Assembly: GCA_025201865.1 (NCBI GenBank)
Contig: MU603264.1
Location: 1 to 12,694, forward strand
DNA: 12,694 bases
Direction of reading: 5' to 3'
Source: Ramicandelaber brevisporus
Taxonomy: Eukaryota > Kickxellomycota > Ramicandelaberales > Ramicandelaberaceae
Shown here: piece after piece, positions 1 to 6,429 of the stretch
Numbering within the stretch: the stretch's first letter is position 1
Layout: each line of letters starts with the position of its first letter
Made by a program: the position numbers and the translations under genes
Notes under the pieces: model-generated
Databases searched by the model: none
What the model was told of the DNA's origin: nothing
What the model saw: only the letters and a program-made list of their open reading frames with translations

Positions 1-1644
1 CTCGCACAGCCGGTTGCCGCGCTTGACCGCCGCCTGCGACGTGTACGTGCCGCGGTGCAGCTCAAAGTACAGCTCGCCCTTCCACGTCATCAGCTTGTCG
101 CCAGAGTCGCGCTCGACGCGCGCGTAGAAGTCGTTCGGGTGGCCCTGCTCGACAGTTGGCAAGCCTTCAATATTCTTGAGGCGGTTGTACTTCTCAATAA
201 ACTCTGGAGTTGGACCACCGCCGCCATCACCATTGCCATAGAGAAGCAGACTCTCATTGGTGAACAGTATATCATGGTGGTTGCGCACACTCATAAGCAG
301 CTCGCTGACATTGCATTCCGCACCATACGTCTCGGATGGAGCCATGTGTGTGAGCACCTTGCTGCCGTCCAGTGCGGCCCAGTAGAATGTAGTGTGTGGG
401 AACTTGTTGATGTTGTTCCATGACAGCTTCTGCGTGAAAAAGTACTTCATGTCAGCCAAACGTACGAGCTGCGGCAGCTGCGCCGAGTAGCCAAACGTGT
501 CCGGCAGCCAGAACACCTGGCAGCGCTCGCCAAAGTGCTTCTCGAAGAAGCGCTGCCCGAACAGGAACTGGCGCGCAAACGACTCGCCCGACGGCATGTT
601 GGCATCCATCTCGACCCACGTACCGCCGATCGGAATGAACTGCCCGCGCTTGTGCCGCTCCTGCAGCGCCGCAAACACGTCGGGATACCCCGCCAGCAGC
701 CACTCGAACTGCTGCGCCTGCGACGCCGCAAACTTGAAGTCCGAATACGTGTCCATCAGCAGCGCCTGCGTCGACCAGCTGCGCGCCACCTTGCGCTTGG
801 TCTCGTCAAACGGCCACAGCCAGCACGAGTCGATGTGGCAGTTGCCGATGGCCGTGATGCGGTGCTGCGCCGGCCCGTTGTGGCCAAACTTGAAGAACGC
901 ACGCGTCACCTCCAGGCACTTGAGCACCGACGCTCGCATCGCCTCGGGGGATGTGTGGTCGAACAAATTGCACACCTGGTTCGCCGCCACGAGTGCCTGG
1001 TTTGCGCGTGGATTGTTGCTCTCCAATTCCAAAGCAATCTGCTTGATGATCTCAAAATCGTAGTTGAGTTCCCAAGCTGGCGCATATGGCACCAGCAGTT
1101 CAAGCGTGTTGATGTAGTAGCTGCGGTTTGGATCTGGCGGCATGATAAATGCTCCACGACCAATGCCACTAATACCATTACATGCCATCTCAACGTACAA
1201 CTCGAACGACTCGCCACCGCGGCTCTTGCGCGTCAGGATGTAATCAACACGACGGTCGGAGCCGCCTGAGCCAGTCAAGCCTTGTAAAGCCTTGCCCTCC
1301 TTTGAGTAAATGAGACCTTCGTTGCCGGCATCAAAGCGGAACCAGACCTCGTCACCAACCCAGTCTTTGGGCACAGTCATCTTGATATGGAACCAATGAG
1401 TCGACCAGCTGGGGCCAAACCACTCGCCCGGCTGCGTGTCACGGAACTTGCCCTTGACCGCCTCCACAAACGGGATGCGCTTGAGGTCCGGCACCGAGTG
1501 GACCTGCATTTGCATCGTGTCTTTGAACACGGCTCGCTTGAGATACATGGCTGCATTCAAGTTCACCGTTTCGAAGAGGCCGCCAGCCTGGAAGTTCTTC
1601 AGGCGGCTCTTGGTGATACTCTGATGCTTCATCATACTCGACAT
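1..1644 (-). CDS. AMS1: GH38 alpha-mannosidase (Ams1/MAN2C1 type), N-terminal 548 residues; 3' end beyond window
   Basis: Glycoside hydrolase family 38 enzyme that removes alpha-linked mannose from free oligosaccharides and N-glycan remnants. Yeast Ams1 acts in the vacuole; mammalian MAN2C1 is cytosolic. The frame is open from the ATG at 1642-1644 to base 1 with no stop, so the gene continues leftward; yeast Ams1 has nearly 1,100 residues, so about half is present. Visible: an N-terminal region typical of the Ams1 branch; the metal-binding motif NCHIDSCWLWP, with likely zinc ligands His270 and Asp272; and FWLPDTFGYSAQLPQ, whose Asp382 is the expected catalytic nucleophile. HRGTYTSQ lies near the window edge. 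The last zinc-binding His of the family should lie outside the window. The start has A at -3 and a plausible family N-terminus; no signal peptide is evident. Family call is very secure; vacuolar versus cytosolic location is not shown. Confidence 0.96.
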   Translation of the reverse strand, partial: MSSMMKHQSITKSRLKNFQAGGLFETVNLNAAMYLKRAVFKDTMQMQVHSVPDLKRIPFVEAVKGKFRDTQPGEWFGPSWSTHWFHIKMTVPKDWVGDEVWFRFDAGNEGLIYSKEGKALQGLTGSGGSDRRVDYILTRKSRGGESFELYVEMACNGISGIGRGAFIMPPDPNRSYYINTLELLVPYAPAWELNYDFEIIKQIALELESNNPRANQALVAANQVCNLFDHTSPEAMRASVLKCLEVTRAFFKFGHNGPAQHRITAIGNCHIDSCWLWPFDETKRKVARSWSTQALLMDTYSDFKFAASQAQQFEWLLAGYPDVFAALQERHKRGQFIPIGGTWVEMDANMPSGESFARQFLFGQRFFEKHFGERCQVFWLPDTFGYSAQLPQLVRLADMKYFFTQKLSWNNINKFPHTTFYWAALDGSKVLTHMAPSETYGAECNVSELLMSVRNHHDILFTNESLLLYGNGDGGGGPTPEFIEKYNRLKNIEGLPTVEQGHPNDFYARVERDSGDKLMTWKGELYFELHRGTYTSQAAVKRGNRLCE

Positions 1645-1696
1645 TGTTGATTCGTACAATAAGGCTGTTGTTTGTCTATACGTTCAATAGAGAGCA

Positions 1697-1734
1697 GAAT
1701 GAATGAATGAACGAATGAACGAGTGAACGAACGG
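1697..1734. repeat. Imperfect tetranucleotide repeat (GAAT/GAAC)
   Basis: About nine four-base units of the form GAAT, GAAC or GAGT run in tandem, ending roughly 50 bases upstream of the AMS1 ATG. The tract probably lies in the 5' UTR or core promoter of AMS1 and could vary in length. Confidence 0.75.
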
Positions 1735-1928
1735 AAGAAAAAAGAACAGCGTGAGGGAGGAGCAAGACAAACTGGAAAGGCATAGAACGTTTCCTCTCCT
1801 CAGTTGCTCACTCCCTCAATTATCTAAATTGCAGCGAGGAGGTCAATTTCTGCTGATTCAGATTAAGAAAAAGAAGAACTGACCTGCGTTGTTGGTCGTG
1901 GTCGGTCACTTCATCAAAACAGGAATAC

Positions 1929-1936
1929 CCACGTGG
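1929..1936. promoter_or_regulatory. Candidate E-box palindrome CCACGTGG upstream of AMS1
   Basis: A CACGTG core with symmetric flanks sits about 285 bases upstream of the AMS1 ATG. Fungal bHLH factors of the Cbf1/Pho4 type bind this core. A six-base palindrome can occur by chance, so this is only a candidate. Confidence 0.3.
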
Positions 1937-2048
1937 TGAAGAGCAATCAACGAGATTAACGATCGATTATCCTCGTAAGGAAAGACTTTATGATCTAGAG
2001 CAATCATTCAAGCCTAGCCAAAAATGAGTTTTAAATGGATGATGAAGG

Positions 2049-2054
2049 TTTAAT
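2049..2054 (-). terminator. ATTAAA hexamer overlapping the COQ1 stop codon
   Basis: On the minus strand ATTAAA spans the TAA stop of COQ1. ATTAAA is a common variant of the AATAAA polyadenylation signal. The overlap with the stop would imply a very short 3' UTR; chance is quite possible. Confidence 0.3.
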
Positions 2055-3255
2055 TGCGCACATATACACGCGTGATAAACGAGCGGCTAATTCCAATGAG
2101 AGCCTCGCGCGCCGGTGAATCTGGCAGCTCCATCAACCCATCAACTGCTTTCTGCACAAACTCCTCTGCTGCTTCAAACGTCTTGGCGATGCCGCGGCTA
2201 TTTAGAATCAAGTCCAGTGCGCGTTTGACATCACCATTTTTACTGAATCGACGCACAATCATTGGATACAGCTCTGGATGCTCCTGCATTGCAAACAGGA
2301 CTGGTGCAGTCGCCAATCCTTCTTCCAAATCTGCACCAACGGGCTTGCCAACATCATCCTCGTATCCCGTCAAATCAAGCAAGTCGTCAGCGAGCTGAAA
2401 CGCCATACCCATGTTGCATCCAACGTTGAACACTAGTTGAATGGTTTCGTCAGTGCAGCCTCCAAGCAGAGCCACAGCTTTAAAGCAATGCGCAAACACA
2501 GATGCTGTTTTCGCAAAAGTCTTCTTCAGGTAGTGTCCATACAGCTCATCAAATGTAAAATCACCAGTAGCACTGCTGCCTGATTCCTCGGACGGTGGTA
2601 CATTGGACATTTGCAACAGCTCGCCATCAACCAGATACTTAACAAACATTGACATGGTCTCCGTCACATGCACATTGTGAAGACGAGCGAGTAGCACTGA
2701 CGCACGGGCATAAATGTAGTCGCCCAGCAACACTGCAACTTTATTGCTAAAGACTGTGTGGACTGTCGGTTTGCCACGACGGGTTGGCGACTCGTCGATA
2801 ACATCATCCTGGATCAGAGTGGCATTGTGGATCATCTCCAGAATCTCAGCAACTCGCAGCTGCGTTGGCAAGATTGTGCCATTGCTGCCTTTATCGCGCG
2901 GCATGTAGTACTCTGGCGGGTAATCGGCTACCGGGTCAGTAAGATACTCATTGGTTTGTGCAGACAGTGGCTTGTCCATCGCCGTGTAGTCAAAGGCTGG
3001 TGGTTCCGCGCCGGGAGTGAGGCTTGTGGCCAGCGCCATCAACAGTACGGCTTTGGGACGCATCAGCTTGCCAGTATGTCCGTCAAAAATGTGCGCAACC
3101 ACCTGGTTTGTCAATCCGACAGCCGAGTGTAAGTGCTTGCGAATGGTCACCGGAACCGAGGCGAGTTCTTCAGCTACGAGCTCACTGCCAAGAGCTCGCA
3201 GTCGCGTCTCTTCTTCTGGAGACTTTACAATAAACACGTCCTTGTTTGTGAGCAT
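2050..3255 (-). CDS. COQ1: Long-chain polyprenyl diphosphate synthase, Coq1 type
   Basis: Trans-isoprenyl diphosphate synthase that extends an allylic primer with isopentenyl diphosphate to make the ubiquinone side chain on the mitochondrial inner membrane. From the first in-frame ATG (3253-3255) it is 401 residues; family members are mostly about 380-470. Motifs in order: GKLMRP (residues 62-67) in place of the substrate-binding GKxxRP; ILPTQLRVAEILEMIH; first Asp-rich motif DDVID (150-154); RRGKP after it; GELLQM (211-216); second Asp-rich motif DDLLD (290-294), followed by GKPVGADLEEG. Ala145, five residues before the first Asp, is small, as in long-chain enzymes; short-chain enzymes carry a bulky residue there. 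Gln149 replaces the His usual just before the motif. The sequence after this ATG is acidic and does not look like a mitochondrial presequence; a better candidate lies in frame upstream without an ATG. Chain length cannot be read. Confidence 0.94.
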   Translation of the reverse strand: MLTNKDVFIVKSPEEETRLRALGSELVAEELASVPVTIRKHLHSAVGLTNQVVAHIFDGHTGKLMRPKAVLLMALATSLTPGAEPPAFDYTAMDKPLSAQTNEYLTDPVADYPPEYYMPRDKGSNGTILPTQLRVAEILEMIHNATLIQDDVIDESPTRRGKPTVHTVFSNKVAVLLGDYIYARASVLLARLHNVHVTETMSMFVKYLVDGELLQMSNVPPSEESGSSATGDFTFDELYGHYLKKTFAKTASVFAHCFKAVALLGGCTDETIQLVFNVGCNMGMAFQLADDLLDLTGYEDDVGKPVGADLEEGLATAPVLFAMQEHPELYPMIVRRFSKNGDVKRALDLILNSRGIAKTFEAAEEFVQKAVDGLMELPDSPAREALIGISRSFITRVYVRN

Positions 3256-3605
3256 TGTCAAAGAAAGTGTTGTTTGATGGAGAAGGGAAGATAGGGAGAC
3301 AGAACTACGATTGAAGCGAGAAGAGTGCAAGTGCTAGTATGAGTGATAGTGGTGGTGGTGGAAGCGAACAATGTACTTCCCCTCCATTCCTCTTTCCCAT
3401 CAATACATATATATTCAACTCCTCGTTAGCAGTCCCCCATTCATTGTTTTCTTTTCCACGTCACATCTCATGCTCTCTTCTTATGCTCCTCTCACACTCC
3501 TCTGTGCTAACAAGTTTACCGTATCAAGAGGCTTTGCTTGACCAGCCCAGGAGTGAACAAACAAACAAAAGGAGATTGGGATTAGTGAGAACTTCAAATA
3601 AACAG
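3256..3605. other. Intergenic: COQ1 upstream region and ATP3 3' flank
   Basis: 350 bases between the first COQ1 ATG and the ATP3 stop. On the minus strand the part next to COQ1 (about 3256-3330) is pyrimidine-rich and stays open in the COQ1 frame as far as a TAG at 3334-3336. A TATA-like run lies at 3407-3415. An open plus-strand frame from 3339 to 3614 is low-complexity and has no recognisable protein features. Confidence 0.6.
3407..3415 (-). promoter_or_regulatory. TATA-like element upstream of COQ1
   Basis: AATATATAT on the minus strand, about 150 bases upstream of the COQ1 ATG at 3255, followed downstream by a pyrimidine-rich stretch as is common at fungal transcription starts. It is a candidate TATA element from position and composition only. 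Confidence 0.3.
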
Positions 3606-4505
3606 TTAAACTGAAGCGGCGCCGGTAATTACATCGATTAATTCGGTAGTAATCGCAGCTTGGCGACCGCGGTTGTACTTGAGAGTGAGAGTCGCAATCA
3701 TGTCGTTTGCATTCTTCGTTGCATTCTCCATTGCATTTCGCTTTGATGTGATCTCAACCGCATGGGCTTCGACCAGACACCAGTGAATCGCATTTGCAAG
3801 CAAGAACTCTCGATACTTGGAAATCTTGTCAGCTGTAGCCTCGTAGACCACAAACTTTGACCCAGACTGCATGATGGCTTGGGATGGCGAGTCAATGTGC
3901 TGAGCTTCGTAGCGAATCACATTGATGAACTTGTTGTAAATGATGCGAGCAATGTCAAAATTGTCGACACCAATCTCGCTGAGGATTGCGTCGGTAATCG
4001 CCAGAGATGTGCCGTATGAAGGTATTTGTCTGCCAAGCTGGTTGAAGGACAGTTCGATGCTGTCGCGATGCACACGCTGCAGCTGATTTCGAGCCTTGTC
4101 GCCAATCACTACCAGTCGCGAATCTGAATTAAGCGCGAGATGGCCCTTGGTTGCTTTCGATACATTGCTGTGAATGCCACCGCTGAGTCCACGATCGCCA
4201 GAAACAACAATCGCCAAGCTACGCAGCGAATCAAGATTTGTCGCCGCCAGTGGAACATCCGCATGAACGAGGATTGCCTGTGAGGCTTGGCCGTAATCGC
4301 GAGCTGCCTCCATTCCGCGCTGCACATTCGTTAACTTCGTAGACGCAATCATCTTCATCGATTTGGTAACTTTGGCGATGCTCGTGACTGCCTTTATGCG
4401 CTTTTGTATCTCGCGCAGCGTCGCCATTGTACGAATCTGTGGCGCCGCGCCATTCACACACCTAGGCAGCCGTGGCAGAATCCGTGGCACAAGCCGTATG
4501 ACCAT
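3606..4505 (-). CDS. ATP3: F1F0 ATP synthase gamma subunit, mitochondrial
   Basis: Central rotor stalk of the mitochondrial F1-ATPase; it turns inside the alpha3beta3 ring and couples proton flow to ATP synthesis. With the ATG at 4503-4505 it is 299 residues, near yeast Atp3 (311). The first 26 residues are basic with almost no acidic residues (RLVPRILPRLPR), as in a matrix presequence; the mature protein probably begins around ATLREIQKRIKAV. Family landmarks: the N-terminal coiled-coil helix with TKSMKMIAS (47-55), the SGDRGLSGG loop (102-110; most relatives have Cys where Ser108 stands), and the C-terminal helix ending YNRGRQAAITTELIDVITGA, which is nearly invariant. The frame extends upstream to another ATG at 4608-4610, adding 35 residues with a hydrophobic stretch. 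Both ATGs have A at -3. I prefer the inner one because it leaves a normal presequence and length. It lies divergent from the protease gene. Confidence 0.96.
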   Translation of the reverse strand: MVIRLVPRILPRLPRCVNGAAPQIRTMATLREIQKRIKAVTSIAKVTKSMKMIASTKLTNVQRGMEAARDYGQASQAILVHADVPLAATNLDSLRSLAIVVSGDRGLSGGIHSNVSKATKGHLALNSDSRLVVIGDKARNQLQRVHRDSIELSFNQLGRQIPSYGTSLAITDAILSEIGVDNFDIARIIYNKFINVIRYEAQHIDSPSQAIMQSGSKFVVYEATADKISKYREFLLANAIHWCLVEAHAVEITSKRNAMENATKNANDMIATLTLKYNRGRQAAITTELIDVITGAASV

Positions 4506-4913
4506 TCTTTTCTTTGGGAGGATATTGAGAAGATTAATTTTGATTAGCAGGCACAATGGAGGAGGAAGACGTGGATCGATCACAATAAGGAGGAAGGATA
4601 GAGTGGCCATTTTTAGAAGTGAGGTAGCATGCTCAGGAGGAAATGGCTATCTCGGTGATTCCAAGGTTTTAAAAGAAAGAAAAAACGTGCTGCTTTATTA
4701 GAGTTCCCCCTCCCCCCCAAATGCTCAACATTCAAACCTCCTGTAGATTGAGCATACCACGCGCTGGTTGTTGGTGCATCGTCGTTGTTGTTGTTGTGAT
4801 TGTCCTCGTCACCTTCTTCCTCTTCTTCTTCTTTCGTCCTGTTGTTCTCGACACAATAGAAACCCTCCCCACATCCTTGTTATTGATCTGTTAAAATAAA
4901 GCTGTATTACCAA
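4506..4913. promoter_or_regulatory. Divergent promoter region between ATP3 and the protease gene
   Basis: 408 bases between opposing starts. The ATP3-proximal third (to 4610) is also open in the ATP3 frame. The rest holds a C-rich run at 4706-4718, a TTG/GTT repeat near 4782-4797 and a pyrimidine tract at about 4811-4840. The last two lie upstream of the protease start on its sense strand, where fungal genes often carry CT-rich start regions. I see no sequence specific enough to name a regulator. Confidence 0.5.
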
Positions 4914-6233
4914 ATGAGATTAGTATCAATACGCACGACTGCCGTCACTGAATGGATCCTGGCACTTGTGTGGTGTATATCAATCGTCTCAGCACAGCAG
5001 CACCACAAATGGCAACAACGACAGCAGCACCAGCAGTACCAGCAGAATCAGCCACCACAACAATTATCAGTCGTTCCAACACTTGCCAATCGCTTGATAA
5101 CAACGTTCTCCTACAGGTCACTCTCATCCAATCCCCGGAAATCCACATCCGCATTGCCTATATCATCATCAGCGTCGCCATCGGCATTATCGTCATCATC
5201 GTCATCATCGTCATCATCATCATCAACAGCTCGTTCGATAAAGCCTCACATTATTGGCGGTGCTGTGGCTCGACCAGGCGAATTCCCCTTTATGGCACAT
5301 CTCATCGTCACTCAGCAAACCCCCGACGGCGAGCTTATTGACTTCTGCGGCGGTGCCATCATCACCGACTCCATCGTTATCACCGCGGCCCATTGCGTTT
5401 ACAGCCTCAGCGCTCAGTCTGTTGTACCGCCAACAGCTGTTCAGATCCACGTCGGCACCATTACGAATCGATCTTCGAGTCCCACCAAAGCGAGTGAGGT
5501 GCGCGTTCATCCAGGCTACGAGCCTGGCCCACTGCGGAACGATATAGCCGTGATTAGACTTGCAACGAGGCTATCGTTTAGTACGCCGGATGTACAGCCA
5601 ATCAAGCTGACATCCACGCACTTTGGAGAAGGTGTGGCATTGACGGCAATTGGGTGGGGCTTGACGAAGTGGTCCAATCTTGACTCGGATTCGCCGGTCC
5701 TGCTCAAGACGTCGCTAGTGACCGCTCCAGACTCACAGTGCAAGTCCACAAACACTATGTTTGCATCGCAGGACGGTCCTGTAGTGTGTACTGGCAACAC
5801 TCCTGATCACGATACGTGTGCAGGCGATTCTGGCGGGCCGCTGGTGCTGAATGAAGGCGGTGTATGGACATTGAGCGGACTGACGAGCTTTGGACAAACG
5901 AACCCACCTGTGCAGGAGCCGGTTTGTGGAGTGCCGAATCTGTTTGCGTTCTTTACGCGGCCGAGCTACTTTGTGGAGTTCATTGCGCAGTTTGCAGGAG
6001 TGCCAGGTGCAACGGCCGCGAGGTCGATTCAGAAGGGGAACAACACGGTGGAAGTGGATGGTGATGATGGCGATGAAGATGCTGCGGTCAATGCGATTAT
6101 GGCAGGGCCATCAAAGGATTTCAGACGTGGTGGAAGCAACAGCAAACCACGAAACGGATCGTCTCAAAGACACTATCATCACATCGGATGGTCCATTATA
6201 TTAGCCATGCTAATTAGTATTTTAGTAACCTAA
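4914..6233 (+). CDS. Secreted trypsin-like serine protease (S1) with Gln/Ser-rich pro-region and GPI-type tail
   Basis: Chymotrypsin-fold endopeptidase of 439 residues, probably cutting after Arg or Lys. Order: signal peptide (1 to about 27, core ILALVWCISIVSA); Gln-rich stretch (about 28-50); Ser-rich linker with 12 consecutive Ser (93-104); protease domain from IIGG (113-116) to about 360. Catalytic triad: His160 in TAAHC, Asp210 in NDIAVIRL, Ser306 in GDSGGP. Asp300, six residues before the Ser, matches Asp189 of trypsin and predicts basic P1 specificity; the usual Gly226 appears to be Ala345. Six Cys in the domain (145/161, 276/292, 302/338) fit the three core trypsin disulfides. An acidic linker (378-389) follows, then a hydrophilic spacer and a hydrophobic end (about 425-439) resembling a GPI signal. 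The residue before IIGG is His, not Arg or Lys. Possible role: extracellular or wall-bound proteolysis; the substrate is unknown. Confidence 0.93.
   Translation: MRLVSIRTTAVTEWILALVWCISIVSAQQHHKWQQRQQHQQYQQNQPPQQLSVVPTLANRLITTFSYRSLSSNPRKSTSALPISSSASPSALSSSSSSSSSSSSTARSIKPHIIGGAVARPGEFPFMAHLIVTQQTPDGELIDFCGGAIITDSIVITAAHCVYSLSAQSVVPPTAVQIHVGTITNRSSSPTKASEVRVHPGYEPGPLRNDIAVIRLATRLSFSTPDVQPIKLTSTHFGEGVALTAIGWGLTKWSNLDSDSPVLLKTSLVTAPDSQCKSTNTMFASQDGPVVCTGNTPDHDTCAGDSGGPLVLNEGGVWTLSGLTSFGQTNPPVQEPVCGVPNLFAFFTRPSYFVEFIAQFAGVPGATAARSIQKGNNTVEVDGDDGDEDAAVNAIMAGPSKDFRRGGSNSKPRNGSSQRHYHHIGWSIILAMLISILVT
5190..5225 (+). repeat. TCA/TCG microsatellite encoding 12 consecutive Ser
   Basis: Runs of TCA broken by TCG inside the protease gene encode Ser93-Ser104 in the linker before the protease domain. 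Mixed codons make slippage less likely than in a pure repeat, but length variation between strains would be expected. Confidence 0.85.
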
Positions 6234-6429
6234 GCAATCATTTTCATTTCATTCAGTGTAAGAGAAAAAGAAAAGTTGTGCTTTGTAGCAAGAGAAGTCA
6301 AAAACAAACAGAAGACAGACAGAAAACAAACAAACAAAACAAAAGGAAAGAAAGAAAGAAACATGGCAACTAAAGTAAACACAGGGTACTAATGAACAAA
6401 TGTAGCAGGTGGTAAATATGTTTATTTTT
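6234..6429. other. Convergent 3' intergenic region
   Basis: 196 bases between the protease stop (plus) and the MIT-protein stop (minus). Most of it is purine-rich on the plus strand with CAAA and GAAA runs at about 6300-6361. It must hold both 3' ends; the only clear poly(A)-type hexamer is on the minus strand at 6421-6426. Confidence 0.6.
6421..6426 (-). terminator. AATAAA polyadenylation hexamer 3 bases after the MIT-protein stop
   Basis: On the minus strand AATAAA begins three bases after the TAA stop of the MIT-domain gene and follows a run of seven A. If used, cleavage some 10-30 bases further would leave a 3' UTR of only a few tens of bases. Confidence 0.5.

Larger units (their letters stand above)
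1645..2049. other. Intergenic: AMS1 upstream region and COQ1 3' flank
   Basis: The 405 bases between the AMS1 start and the COQ1 stop, both on the minus strand, hold no convincing gene. They contain an imperfect GAAT/GAAC repeat near the AMS1 start, a purine-rich stretch, and one palindromic CCACGTGG. I saw no tRNA-like B box. Confidence 0.7.

Noticed and set aside
535-1269. 244-codon open frame on the plus strand
   Set aside because: It lies wholly antisense to AMS1, is rich in Arg/Leu/His as expected from the complement of GC-rich coding sequence, and shows no domain.
3339-3614. 91-codon plus-strand frame between COQ1 and ATP3
   Set aside because: Low-complexity, overlaps the ATP3 3' end, and has no recognisable motif, signal peptide or conserved pattern.
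4706-4718. C-rich run considered as a G-quadruplex on the minus strand
   Set aside because: Only two G runs are present on the minus strand; a quadruplex needs four.
4952-5341. 129-codon plus-strand frame with a long Ile/Val stretch
   Set aside because: It is the other reading frame of the Ser-coding TCA/TCG repeat inside the protease gene.
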